Source: Glandiceps talaboti (Eukaryota; Hemichordata; Enteropneusta; Spengelidae). From it: 64,000 nt of DNA. The position numbers and the translations under genes were made by a program. How positions within the stretch are numbered: position 1 is the first letter of the stretch; every line of letters starts with the position of its first letter. This document shows positions 29,430 to 42,930 of the stretch, one piece after another. The DNA is taken from contig NC_135563.1 in assembly GCF_964340395.1 (NCBI RefSeq), positions 14,627,151 through 14,691,150 on the forward strand, read 5' to 3'. The notes beneath the pieces are model-generated. The model saw only the letters and a program-made list of their open reading frames with translations, made no database searches and was not told where the DNA came from.

Positions 29430-30545
29430 CTGTGGAAAGATAAAATAGTATAGATTCAATTATTATTACAATCTCAAGACTACTAAACTCACACCTACAA
29501 ACAATTGGTGGACTAAGTTATAATGGAAAGTAAGCTATTGGCTATCTAGCCGGATAGACACAAACTAAATTGGCCAAAACTGAATATTACTTCAAACCAC
29601 ACAATCAATTTCAAATCAGTATGTAGTGCTATGAACATAAAGTCAGTATGTAGTGAGTAAAAAATATTCTTTAGCTGACACTTTACTTTATTTTAGTGCC
29701 ATGCATTTAACTATAGCAATATTCTTCATTTTCTAAATTTGACAGTTTTTAAAGAAATATTTGCATTTAGGGGTACACAACATCCGTTAAAAGTAAAATC
29801 AATGTAGGATGAGAGCTAAAATGGCTCAAGCCCAGCCCCCCCCCCCCCCCCAAAAAAAAAAAAAAAAAGTAAAAGAATTTAGTTTTTTATCCTACATGTA
29901 CATTGACTATTATAATTACATCAACATTCATTAATATCAATATGTTGCAGCAACAGTTTTAGATATGTGTCTCTGTTACATTAGCTTCTAAAGCTCACTT
30001 CTCCTGCTTGTATGAGGATCAGTGTGCCATCTAAGCCAACACATCCATGGTCAAATTGACATGCCATTGATGACACACGGCAATTCTTGTGACCTACCAA
30101 AATTTGTCTTCCTATCCTTTACTGTGTGATGACTGACAAAAAAAGGTAGTTTATATAATTTTGACCTACAACAACAATTTCTGTCTTCCATTAGCGGACA
30201 CACTGATGAAGATATGTGTGTATGTACTGCATTTTACAAAATGTACTCAACACACTTGTAGCAACAAGTCTGACAAATTATGCCTTAGACCACATTCTGC
30301 GATAATGCCAATTGCCTACACTGTTAGCATGACACCCCCCCCCCCCACTCGTGCACTCCTGCGACTGTGGGGTACACAATATATCACCTAGTCAAGTTGA
30401 GTCAACACTGATGTACTGTACTTACCGGTTTGACGAAGAGTTCAAAATTTACAGCCCGGAAAAGAGATGTAGTTCGTACTCCTCTGAAACCATCACCTGG
30501 CTGGTGTTGATTCGCCGCCGGTCGTTTGCTGTCTTTCTCAGCCAT
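29268..30545 (-). CDS. SMIM8: Small integral membrane protein 8 (two coding exons)
   Basis: Exon 1 (30426-30545) and exon 2 (29268-29429) join in phase 0 across a CCG|gtaag donor and a TTTCCACAG acceptor, giving 93 codons and TAA. Vertebrate SMIM8 is about 97 aa. The shared blocks are FRGVRTTSLFRAVNFELF (residues 20-37), VMAFGLTV (44-51), the ENKKD motif (67-71) and the C-terminal KSSKWD. The single transmembrane segment is about residues 43-61, followed by a polar tail. The ATG is the only reasonable start, since the N-terminal stretch of polar and charged residues matches the family layout. The molecular function of SMIM8 is not known to me. The gene is convergent with the GT14-like gene. 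Confidence 0.94.
29796..29915. mobile_element. Short relative of the TA-ended element, carrying a poly-C/poly-A run
   Basis: TCAATGTAGGATGAGAGCT to TTTTTTATCCTACATG is the same sequence as the right half of the 20.83-kb element. CCCCCAAAA there has expanded here to about 16 C followed by 16 A. It lies in the SMIM8 intron. Confidence 0.65.
30426..30545 (-). CDS. SMIM8: SMIM8 exon 1
   Basis: Read on the - strand it starts with ATG at 30545 and ends CCG before donor GTAAG. It encodes 40 residues ending NFELFVKP. The conserved FRGVRTT and LFRAVN motifs identify the family. Confidence 0.92.
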
Positions 30546-30734
30546 TGTAGTTATAATGTAATGTACACGCTTTCAAGAGCCTTAGTTCGTAAAGTGCCGT
30601 AAACGTCTGATGAGTTTCACATTCCTAGCTTGGTCAACTGTGTTTTTAACTTCATCGATGTACATGCATGTAAACAAATTACAACGCAATGTAATCTTCG
30701 CGTGAATTCAGGACTTCACCTTTGACCTCTACAC

Positions 30735-30744
30735 TCTCGCGAGA
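30735..30744. promoter_or_regulatory. TCTCGCGAGA palindromic promoter element
   Basis: This is a perfect 10-bp palindrome 190 bp upstream of the SMIM8 ATG. The same palindrome is a known core or proximal element of housekeeping, often bidirectional, animal promoters. Local CpG frequency is higher than in the surrounding sequence, which supports a promoter at about 30.55-30.95 kb. Confidence 0.6.
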
Positions 30745-31037
30745 TGTCTTTGTGTTCTACGATACTTGTGTGGTGTGACTTGATAATCTTTTTACTGCAT
30801 TTGACAGGTTACGCGATAGGTAATAGGACTTTCATCTTTTACGAACCAAGCTTCACGAATAGAAGAAATTTCTATCGTATGCGAGTCTAACGCGAGGACA
30901 ATGCATTTCCCCAATTTGCTATATAGCGCCACCAAAGACATCATGTAAATTTCTTTTGTTTTTGTTGGTGTTTTGCTCTACTTCACTTCGTATGCGCTCT
31001 CAGAGTGCTGATGCGATAGGACAGGAGCAAATACAAA

Positions 31038-31141
31038 GACGACACGACACGACACGACACAGACACAGACACAGACACAGACACTAGACACAGACACTAG
31101 ACACAGACACAGACACAGACACAGACACAGACACAGACACG
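31038..31141. repeat. (GACAC)n passing into (AGACAC)n microsatellite
   Basis: About four GACAC pentamers are followed by hexameric AGACAC units with two CTAGACAC interruptions. Confidence 0.93.
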
Positions 31142-31177
31142 GAAATAAATATAGGTCCACTCTCAAAGTGATTTTCT

Positions 31178-31185
31178 TGACGTCA
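31178..31185. promoter_or_regulatory. Perfect CRE palindrome TGACGTCA
   Basis: This is a consensus CREB/ATF site about 630 bp upstream of the SMIM8 ATG. An 8-bp match can occur by chance in a 64-kb window; a second copy lies at 56602-56609. Its position near a promoter makes this one the better candidate. Confidence 0.3.
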
Positions 31186-32642
31186 ATAATGTCGGCTGAT
31201 TTTTGTTTCTATAATCATGCTATAATCATATATCATGAACTTCGATTCATCGATATGGCAAAGTTAGAACCTGTATACACCACGTGTAGGCCTAATGTAA
31301 CAAAAACACTGAGACACATCCAGTACCTAAGAAAATAAAAGGGGCGATTTATACCCCCATTTTTCATTATTCTCAAAACAACTAGGAACACATTTTCATC
31401 GGAGAAATTTCAAGTTGGAAAATTTTGATTCTCGTGGAAATTGGCCACGAGGCACATTCTATCTTAATATATCCACATACCTTAATCCATGTTTTTTACA
31501 AGCTAAATGAAAGTAACCTTGAATACCTTACAATGTCAATTTTAGAATTTCAGTGAAATGAAATATAAATTCGTTTACTGGTCAAAGTAAGAAACGACGT
31601 CGACTTAAGCTTGTCGACAAATTATCTCGATTTTATACAGAAAATAAAAATTTTACAATTTACTACATAAACTCAAAAAAGACACAGCAAATGAAATGTG
31701 AAGTTTTATTTCCAAACTGCCACGAGAGTGACTACTTATTGTCGTCTGTAAATGTATTATGCTGACGGGGGTTAGGAAGTAAAGGTGCCGAGTTCAACTT
31801 CGGTGCATGATGAATGAGAATACGACGGAAATGTTGGTCGTATACGGTGCACCTGGTCATGGGCATACATTTTATGTCGATGTAAATTCACTGACAAACG
31901 AAATATTCTAACTCATAAACAATAATATGTTTCCTATAACGCGGTGGTTGCACCATCGTTTGTCGCAAAACAATATACTTTTATATATCGGATCGTGGAG
32001 GGCATTAGACAGCTAATTTCAACAGAAAATATAGTAGTTCTATGACTATGTGAACCAAACTTTGATCACCAGAATGAACTTTAAACTTCAGACAATTTCA
32101 TTTCGTAATCAGACATGAAACGGAGCGCGAAGCTAGTTGCACAGTACTTCGAGGCATAAGTAAGAGATTATTGATCTTCTAATTGCAATTGAATGCTATA
32201 TATCTGATGATGAAACTAGAAGAAACCGAAGATTTGAGAAGGAGAAAAGTTGCGTGCAAGGCTGGAATCTGAAATACTTTATTTAAAAAAAACATCTTTC
32301 ATCACGTTTTCGTAATGTGAATTGAATTGAATTGAATGGCAATACCGTGCAATTTTTTTTAAAGATTCAGTATTCAGTGAATTTTGAAAACCTACATGCG
32401 CCGTGTGTGTACATGGAGGGGGTGGGGCTCATACTTACACATGTAACATGTTATATTGATTGGCAAGGCGCGACCCTCTCAAATCTTCATGTCGGAAAAA
32501 AAATTGGTTACTTTGGGTCAAAATTTCATTTTGAAAGTTTAAAATGTTTCCGATGAATGTCTCGTGCAGCTCAACTAAAACATCTAATAATCACATTTAG
32601 TAGCGTATCTGGATCAGCAAGAGAATATTAAAGGATGCTTAA

Positions 32643-32860
<218 letters not shown>

Positions 32861-33254
32861 AGTGCTTGCGTGTGTGTGTCGGTGGATGTATTTTAAGTGT
32901 GGGTGTGCCTGTGCGCGTGTATGTTTGTAGTGATACCATAGTTTATTTTTTAAGTAACTCTTTAGAATCTACACACATTTTTTAAGTAATTCATTTATCA
33001 AACATTTCCTTTCTTCGTACAGTTAATGTCATTGACACAACTGTACAATGAGTGAACCATGATTTCAAGCCCGCGGCAGTAATCAAGTCGGGAAATTGAG
33101 GTCGTTCTCGGTGCATGATAAAATTTAATTGTGGTATTTATCATATTTCTACTGCAAACCTTTTACCTTTACGGTAATAGAATATCGTCATTCTGCAGTT
33201 TATGACGGCGCCTGGAGACCCATAACTATGTTTAGGCTAGCCACAGCACCATGT

Positions 33255-33268
33255 CCGCCAGGGGGCGT
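33255..33268 (+). promoter_or_regulatory. CTCF-like motif
   Basis: CCGCCAGGGGGCGT matches the CTCF core at 12 of 14 positions and sits in a short GC-richer patch. Its orientation is forward, pointing toward the reverse motif at 35152. Confidence 0.4.
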
Positions 33269-33624
33269 TTTGCCTCTGCAAGTCTCCCACTTGAAATAAA
33301 ACTATGTTCTGTAAACATGTCCATAGTGTTTGTTTACTATTTAGGGGGATTTCAGGTTACTTTAGGGCATGCAGCTAGTCTTATTTTAGTAATAGTACAA
33401 AAATGTTGATATCATGTTGTGATTTGTCCAATTTGTTTCCTTACTTTGACATTCAATCTATTGGAACACTAACTTGTAGAGTCTACCTACCGAGTTGTAT
33501 TAAACACTTTAATGTACATACCGACTGCCAGTGGAAATATCAAACAGGTGGTGTTTGTCAAAATGTGAAAGTACGTGGGTCTTATCCATTCACCCATCCA
33601 TATCATACATCCATATCATTGATT

Positions 33625-33767
33625 CATACATACATACATACATACATACATACATACATACATACATACATACATACATACATACATACATACATACATA
33701 CATACATACATACATACATACATACATGCATGCATGCATGCATGCATGCATGCATGCATGCATGCAT

Positions 33768-33802
<35 letters not shown>

Positions 33803-34160
33803 CACACACACATACACATACATACATACATACATACATACATACATACATACATACATACATACATACATACATACATACATACATAAGCTTACATACA
33901 CACATACGTACATACATACATACATACATACATACATACATACATGTAGTACATACATACATACATACATACGTACATACATACATACATGTAGTACATA
34001 CATACATACATACATACGTACATACATACATACATACATACATACATACATACATACATACATACATACATACATACGTACATACATACATACATACATA
34101 CATACATACATACATACATACATACATACATACATACATACATACATACGTACATACATA
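33625..34160. repeat. Compound (CATA)/(CATG)/(CACG)/(CA) tetranucleotide array
   Basis: Pure CATA (33625-33726) changes to CATG (to about 33769), CACG (to about 33800), a short CA run, then CATA again to 34160. ACGT and GTAGT interruptions recur in the last part. Long Tyr-Ile-His-Thr or Tyr-Val-Cys-Met open frames here are translations of the repeat. Confidence 0.97.
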
Positions 34161-34802
34161 CCGACAAATAGATAGACCGACAATAATGGGAACACATATC
34201 TACCGATCATGTATGATGTCATTTATATACAGTGAAATGCGCAAACAGGTGATTTTCGTATTTATGGCGTATTGTCAACATATTTTATAGAAAACATGCG
34301 ATTATAAGTAATGAAACCGTCAATTTTGAAATTAAATTATCTCTGTGCAGCCAGACTATTTTCCGCATAACCTTTACTTTGATTTCAAGTTTTCTTTATT
34401 TCTAGACTGCGGTAATATTTTAGAATAGTGAGCAATAAAATATTTCCTGCACATGCAAATCTCTACTAGAACCGTAATAAGACCTCTATCTTACGCGGCA
34501 CTTTAGTGAGAATTTTAGTGACTATTGAAAAACTACAATTCGATCAAATATTCTGACATTTAAAAGGATCTGTGAAATGATTTATGATTTAGAACAGAAT
34601 GATGCAACTAAAGGATTGAACACCTGCGAATGTTAAAGACAGACTCACGTCTCTCCTTTCCAGGGACGCTTAATTTGCTAATTCTGAATATACTCACTCA
34701 CTCACTCACTCACTCTGTCTGTATATGCCTCTTTCACCCTCTCCTCTGATCAACCCCTAGCTCAGTGTTTGCCTCTCGCTATTTCTCTATCTCCATTAAT
34801 AA

Positions 34803-34993
<191 letters not shown>

Positions 34994-35151
34994 AATGTGT
35001 GTCCGTCCGATAGCCTTTTATATATCTTTCTCTAACGTTGTATCTGACACAGTAGTATCCGATTTATCTCGTTAACGCTTGCCTATTCCAGTCTGTTTAT
35101 CTGTATGTCTGTTTGACTGCCGTGTACAAAGTGAAACACTAGACACACAGC

Positions 35152-35165
35152 ACGCCCTCTGGTGA
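35152..35165 (-). promoter_or_regulatory. CTCF-like motif, reverse orientation
   Basis: On the - strand the sequence is TCACCAGAGGGCGT, 12 of 14 matches to the CTCF core. With the motif at 33255 it forms a convergent pair around the large simple-repeat tracts. Confidence 0.38.
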
Positions 35166-36442
35166 GTAAATGTGTATTATTCCGTATGTGTATTATTCCG
35201 TATGGCAGAATTCAAAGAAATTCTATTTTAGTTCTTGTACATTCACGTATATAATGCTAAAAGCAGTGACAGTCAAAGAAAGCAGTGTATCTCGATGATG
35301 TAGGACAAACCGGGAAGGTGACTCTTACATCCTCTGTTTATATCTCAATTTTCATAACAAATCTTCACAGCGAATCTACGACTTGAAAATATACATTAAA
35401 TTTTATCTTGTGTAAGTCATCACTGTGTTGTACTTCATGACTTTTTAAGAGTATCTAAGATACAATTATAGCCGTTGGATTGATTTCAAATTTATGTTAC
35501 CTTGGTGATTTATAGGACAAATTTGTATTTGATATTTCATCATTGAAACCCCCAAATGAAAAACAGCCAGTATAGTTTGAGTCTCCAATATTAAATAGGC
35601 TATGACACATTTTCTATGGTTCTTGGAGGCCGAACAATATTACAGGAATGACAAGCTAGCACTGTACAATATTTTACCCGCAGCTCTTTCTCTCTGTGAT
35701 GTGTATACGGGGATGTTCCTTATTCTAATAATGTTCGAGAGAAGAACTATTTCTAATAACAAATGAATTTGAATAATATGTACCAAAAGTATGATTCGCA
35801 TATTTTGGATAAAATGTGCCAAATGAAAATAAATGAAACACGTGATTTGAATGAAACACTTTTCGATATAATCACCAACTTGGGTGGTCAATTTGTATAG
35901 AGAGTTTTAACATGTAAAATTCTATTAGTATAACTATCCAGAGAAATAAATATCTTACATTTTCGTATTGTCCTTGCAAATATTACGTCCCCCTTTCAAG
36001 AAACTTTCTATTGAAAAATATCATTGATATTTGAACCGATGAAAATGAGCATTCAGAAACTCACCACATTCGAAAATGACAAACTGTTTTCATAAAACCA
36101 TGTATCCTGGTGGGAAGAAGCGTATGTGCGAGAGTACGAACCAGAGGGTATTGTGGGTAAAATAGTGTACAGTGCACGTGGCTGTTAAAACAATCATTCA
36201 TATATTTCAGGTTTTGTTCTCGATTTCAACTCTGACTTTCAACTAAAATTGGGGTAAGTGCAACTCATTATTTCAACCAAGATAATGAGAATACAATCCT
36301 ATTTTCTCGATTTTGATGTCGAAATTGATTTTTAGTCTATTTAATTCAGCAATTTGCTGACTTGAGAAATACACTACGCAAAATAGATGTGTGGGTTTTA
36401 TATTAAAAGATAAATTAAATGATGTACTTGCATTTTACAGAA

Positions 36443-36540
36443 TTAAAGGGGAACGCCCCTCCAGGAAATGAAGCTTTTTTTCATAAACTTTTGGTTCTGG
36501 AGAGCCATTTTATAATTTCACATAAATTTCACGTGATTGC
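36443..36540. mobile_element. Partial copy of the TTAAAGGGG foldback family
   Basis: TTAAAGGGGAACGCCCCTCC then AGGAAATGAAG, CATAAACTTTTGGTTCTGGA and GAGCCATTTTATAATTTC match both arms of the 53351-53549 element. Its second arm was not found. Confidence 0.6.
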
Positions 36541-39217
36541 CAAGATGGAACTTGTTTCACGGCTGTTGTTCGAGCAATGATCTAGTGTTGCATCATGGGA
36601 GTTATCAAATATGCGTATGTATTATACGATCAATGAATATTAATTACTATTTATCTGAAGGTAATAATCATTCGGAGTGAATATTAAGTGTTCACCTAAT
36701 ACATATATATGTCTGCTAACTACCATGGGGCAAGGCTGGATAATTGCTAAGGCTAAGACAGTCACAGAACAATGAATGTGAAACAAGTTTCAATTTGGTG
36801 TCACCATATAAATAAATAGGTGTGGTATAATTAAGTACTTGCTATGTTTGCCCAACATAATAATCGAAGCAAAAATAGTGTACATCTGAATGTTTCAAAA
36901 GTGCATTAACTTTGAGTTAGCCAACTTCTTACATAATTCGGGGAACTCCCCCCCCCCCCCCCATTTTTATTGCATTTTTTTTTTCAGAACATACGTTCAA
37001 TTTTGTATGATAAAAGTATATAGATAAGGAAATGAGAATAGATTTCATACTATATAACTACCTTGATGAGAGCATATGTATATTTACCATTCTTTATCAA
37101 ATCTGCATAGTATTGGCACAGCGCATGTGCAAATTTGTGTGTTGGGTAACCCTCCTCACATCAAAGTAAATTGCACTTTTCAGTGAACTGTCTCGGACAA
37201 TATGAGTTCTCATAAGTCGAGTACTCATTTCGAAAAGTGAAAATAACTATGAATTGAATTTGAAAGCAATTTTTCGATTTCCACACTTTGACGCTCACAA
37301 CATAGTTTGAGATATGACAACGACACACTGAATCAGTTTGTTTAAATTTACGGTGTTATTTACCGCCATGATACTAGAGTTCCCTTGTATGTCATGACGG
37401 AATAGAACTTAGTGTAATCTGGAAATTGTTAAGTTACATTAAACTACTATAGCAATCCCCTGTCGCTAGAAAGGATATGCTTCAAAAAATAATTTATTAC
37501 AAAGGAAAAGAAAAATCTACCCAGCGAGAATTCAAAGACTAATAATTTAAATACGGCTTGTGTAGAGTAACGGATCACGACATCGAGACCTACACCATAG
37601 TTACAATAATATTATCATGACAAAGGGTTTAACCTTGTCAACTCACTTTTCATTCTCCAATAAACAAATTTTTCGCTTTTTCTCCAATTATTTCATCATC
37701 ACCAAATACAAATGTCGAAAAAACCCGATTGAAGTATGGATTGCGAAAAATAGATATAACCTACTTATTCAAATTTCATTTGTTTTGTTAGTGTCGTCAT
37801 TGTAATATCCGGCTCCATAAACCATAAAGCAAAGCCGAAAACTAAATGCCTAAACTTACCGAATGTAAAGTATTGGATCACGAAAAAGCTGTAACATTGA
37901 GAACAAAAGCCGCAAGGTACAACTGACGCCAGTATGTCCTTGAATTTCCCTACCGGTAGTTTCATAGAGATGAACATTTTATAAAGCCATTAATATTTCC
38001 TGTGTTCAAGCCGTACAGTCACGCTCGTATACCGAACAAATATTGCCCAGGATACTTATTGGACACGACAAAAGAAAAGCAATCTAATGAACCTCGTCTG
38101 TTTTGATGGGAAGACGTGAACGATAATGCCATATTTATAAATACTCCCGTATCCAGTATCTGCCCGTATGTCTCAAAACCACCGGAACATGCTACTTTGG
38201 ACGAATATTTTCCACCAAATTTCAAATCATTTTATCATTGAAGCCTTTCGTATTGGGTTGTCTCAAATGTTTCTCCGCCAATAACACAGATACTTAAAGC
38301 TGCACTTGAACTTTTGTGTGTGAAATGTTTCGTTAGCTACAATGACCTACTCATAATATCGTACACCCCGAAAAACAGTGTATTACGTGTGGGTAAATGT
38401 AGCTGTAATACACGATAAATCAAATCAAATTGATTTTTGGAGTCCGCACCCCAAAATCAGCGCCCTCAACGGCGTCGTGATTTCAACCCGTTTCTTTACT
38501 GCTTATGGATAATATCGACCGCAGATTAAATGTCTAATTATTAGTTGTCGGTGAACATATTCTGGTTGTCTTGTCGTTTTACGGTACTCCAGTTACAACC
38601 ACTACTGTTTTAACATGATTGTCGACAAATTCAAAATAGCGCTTTCGCTCGAAATTTAAAATTGCCACTACATACACTATCTACAATTAATAGTGACCCC
38701 CCCCCCCCCTAATTAAAAGATATCATTCTTTTTATAAGTAATTGACCAATTTTTGGTTATTTGATATGATAAAAATGTCCCAAGTTGCAACTAGTTCAGA
38801 TTCAACTTGTCTAAGACATTCACAAGACAGTCATAATTCACCGATCGAAATTTGAAATAATATGTTAGGTGACATCAAAATGAAAGTGTAAATACACATT
38901 TGCCATAGTGACAGTCTAATGTCACTATGGGTGGTAACAGTACAAATAAGAAAATACTAATAACCGTGAACTTAGATAACATATAAAGACTGTTTAAATC
39001 TGGATCCAAATTATGCACTGATCTATCTACATCGGCACTAAACGGCTCACGACGTTTCGTATCAAAGCCCAAAATAAATTGTAACACTGACGACAAACAC
39101 TGGAACAAGGGTTCTCCATCTCCCAACAGTTAACGTTCAAACACTAGACTTAGTAGGATGTTCAAAGCCATTGTTGTACTTATTTGTGCAGGACTATTTG
39201 CAACAATGATACGTATA

Positions 39218-39218
<1 letters not shown>

Positions 39219-39252
<34 letters not shown>

Positions 39253-39305
39253 CGTCTGTCTGATGTCTGTCTGTCTCTGTACGTCTCTATCTCTGTGTGG
39301 CTCCC

Positions 39306-39363
<58 letters not shown>
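39219..39363. repeat. Interrupted (CTGT)n microsatellite
   Basis: Two pure CTGT tracts are separated by CTCTGTACGTCTCTATCTCT-like sequence. Confidence 0.93.
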
Positions 39364-41944
39364 AATTTAGTAAAACATGACCGATTGATTGTTACGTAAT
39401 TCTGTAAACTTAGATATTTTCAAAAGTAGTAGATTAAGACTAACCAGACTGGTACATTGTGTGTCATGTACAAGAATGCGTCTTGGTCACTACTTATTGG
39501 TGTGTTTTAGTTTTCCAGCGAAGCAAAAATAAGTTTTAGCGAAAATTTCCAGGTTTACGTGGTTTATACCTGTGCAACAATAGCCGGACAACTAGTTATC
39601 ATGCCGGACACATTACCTCCAGCGTGCTGTCACCAATATATCGACAAGTCGATCCATTTCCCCTATGTACATAGACATCCCCATTGCCTGTAAATTGAGA
39701 TTACTAACTGGAAAATAAACAACCTATAATCGGCTTTTTACTGTGACGTCGATGATGAAGAGACACATGAAGTGGAGAAAGTGGAGGAAACGTCTATTGT
39801 TGAGGTATGCCGTTTAATTCTTCATGGCATGAAAAGAAACCGGATGTGCGCTGACGTTGGAATCCAAGTTTTTCGACATAAATTGTCATGGATTACTTTT
39901 TACTTTAGATTCATCTATTACGTTCACTAAAAATTGAAATATTGTAGACTTTCAAAAATGCATCTATAATAATGTTTGTGTGCTCATTGATAAAGAGCAC
40001 ACATGATATCTTTTTTTTTTATCCCCCCCCCCCCCAATTTACAATTTTATCAGGATAAGTATTGACAAGGAAGTTAGGTCGATATCATCATTGAAATGTA
40101 CCTTGCCTGGTATTCAGTACATACGCAACTTCTATTTCTTTGAGATCTTTGTTCAGTATTTAATTTCAAAGCTAAGCACACTTACTCATTTCCGTAGCTT
40201 CAAAATGAAGTTTTCTTTCCTAGCAGCGATTCTGAGCCTTTTATTACACATTCCTACCCGTGTCGAGAAAATGTATTAATTTGGAAGGAGAATTACATTG
40301 TTAATACCTCGACAATCTTCCGATTATTAAGAAATGCAGTACTACAAATGGCAGGATTGATTCTGATTTACATTCAATGTCAGTTCAATGTCATACGAAT
40401 ACACCACATTTGATCACTCTTTAAGGACATGAATAGAAATTTTCCATTGACAACAGAGGTCACATGGAAAAGAGGACATCACACTGAAAAGTAAGAGAAG
40501 ATCCATGACCACACGGTGTCTCCCCAGAAATGTCCCGAAGGTATGCCGGTTGGCATTCTACAATAATTCGACAAAGAAATCTAGGCCAGCCCTATAAAAA
40601 TCTAACATCATAAGTTATGATACGACGAGGCATACACACTGGAAGGAATGCATACAAACAAATACTGTGACATAGTGCACCATATTGAATTTACATCTAA
40701 TGATACCTTGGGGTTCATACATACTAACGCCCCCTCACAGCAAGCGGAACAAAGGCTTGCACATATTGGATTTACGAGGTAATGAGCGGATTGGCTTCAG
40801 GGAACAAAACTGGCACCAATAATTCTTTTGAGATCAGATTTTCGATTATCGGTTCATTTTTTTTTCTTTTGAAACCTAACACCTTAAATTCCATAAATGT
40901 TTACTATTAGTGTTTGCCTTTGTATTATGTGTTTAATAGCTAGACCGATGTGAGAAGACGAGCCGAGAACACTTATATGATGACTTAATTGTCATGACAA
41001 ACACACAACCGTTTATGCGTCCCTGGAGCATATCAGTATACAGGCGAAACAAAGCGAATTTTACAGCCTCGGGGGAAATGTATTAGAAATATTGAATATG
41101 CAAGAGAAAGGGTTACAACAATAAGAATCGGATACATTAACTTTTCACACACTTTGAGAAAATTAAAACCGAAAAATCACAATCTGCCCTTAGTCGTGGT
41201 TAATTGCAATTTCTGCGATATAATAATGTCTGTTTTAACCATGACATATTCATCTTTCTACTAGATATTACATTTCCTTGAGCTGTAGGCCGTCTCTGCT
41301 AAACACATGACGAATCGACACCATGTATTCTCCAACATTGTCAACATCATTCTGAAGGACACAGTCGAGTCATATAATGAATTTGAAACCGACTCTTACG
41401 CATTCAACCGTCTTTCCTTTGCTTACCCATCAGATTATCTTAATAGTGTTTACTTATAATCTTCCTTGATTTAGCTTTCACGTGTTTCGTTTACTTTTAT
41501 ACGTTTGCATGAACGGTTTTATTTGCCTCGGAAATCATGGTCCCTGTAAACTTGCATACATTTAGTGTTATTGACAGCTGTATTGGTATACTGAAGAGGT
41601 GTCAGTGTTTTATGACAAGTCGAGTTTTGTATTATATGCCCAAGCCGTGCCAAATGCGCGCACATGCTCAAGGTTAAAGAGCATGCCATGCATACAACTT
41701 GCACGCGCATGCACGCACACAAATCATTATGTCCATGTCCAAATTGAATTAACGCAGGGACATATTGCAGATGATGTCAAAATAAAACAAAAATTATGTG
41801 TTTCCGATAACTCAACAGATCAGAGTTTAAGCCGAAGACTATATTAAAACAAAAATATGAGAAATTCTTTGCCTTCTTGACCTTCATGATGCACGTATGT
41901 TTGCTTTCCCCAGTAATGTCTGTACATATTTCATCAAACTATTA

Positions 41945-42105
41945 CAGAAGGGGTATTCTGACCGACATTTCGTTTGGTTTTGGGTCGAAGCAATATTTCT
42001 CAAAAATAAAAACAATTAAAAAGATAAACTAAATAAAATAAAGTCCCGACCTAGCCACCCGATTCTTTGAGGCTATGTCATCGGATACAAACAATTAGTT
42101 TTGAT
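41945..42105. mobile_element. Remnant of element family A
   Basis: GTCCCGACCTAGCCACCCGA then TTCTTTGAGGC and ATGTCATCGGATACAAACA correspond to the GCCGACCTACCTACCCAATT and ATCGGAAACAAACA end of the 4575 copy. Confidence 0.5.
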
Positions 42106-42564
42106 TTCATTACAAGTAATGGCCGTGTTCTAGTACACTATAATTTTAATGATAATCAAGAAAGCCAATTTCTATATTGCATTTTGGGATTTCGGCGATG
42201 TTTCCGTATCAGTAACAACATTTACAACAACACTATTTTAAATTCGCTCGTTCTATAAGGGAATTGAAACAATGATAGCAATCGTGACCTCAGGAGGTTT
42301 CAGTAATTAGTCGTAACCTAATAGCCATGGCTATCACTCACGTGCCGTAGGGACTATAAGTCTAGCAGCAATGTGCTTAAAGTCTTCTGTGAAGGTATCT
42401 CTTACCAGTATCAACAGAATCAAGATTGTGGAACACCAGCAGACTTCAAACAAGGTCAAAATGTTTCGTTGTATGCTACTTTATCTCGTCTTTTAAAAGT
42501 CCAATAATGAATTTAACCAATCGGCATATCTGATAATTACCAGTCATTTAAATACACAATTGGG

Positions 42565-42930
42565 AAGGTATGTATAGACTGAGGCTTGTATGGGTATGAA
42601 GCTGGGTAGGAGGTTTGTGGGGGTTTGAATCTGGGCAGGAAGGTATGTATAGACTGAGGCTTGTATGGGTATGAAGCTGGGTAGGAGGTTTGTGGGGGTT
42701 TGAATCTGGGCAGGAAGGTATGTTAGAGTCGTGTATGGGTATGAAACTGGGTAGGAGGTTTGTGGGGGTTTGAATCTGGGCAGGAAGGTATGCATGTAGA
42801 GGCTTGCATGGGTATGAAACTGGGTAGGAAGACATGTGTATCTATAGAGGCTTATGGGGGGGGTGAATCTGGGCAGGAAGGCATGCATATCGAGGCTTGT
42901 GTGGTTATGAAGTTGAGTAGGAAGACATAT
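42565..42930. repeat. 75-bp minisatellite, about five units
   Basis: Units starting AGGTATG at 42566, 42641, 42716 and 42786 share GGCTTG(T/C)ATGGGTATGAA, CTGGGTAGGAGGTTTGTG and GGTTTGAATCTGGGCAGGA. The last unit is degenerate. Because 75 is a multiple of three, open frames persist on both strands. Confidence 0.9.

Larger units (their letters stand above)
35166..42564. other. Gene-free stretch
   Basis: No supportable exon was found. It contains a partial foldback element (36443), poly-C tracts (36949-36962, 38698-38709, 40023-40035), a CTGT microsatellite (39219) and a remnant of element family A (41945-42105). Confidence 0.5.
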
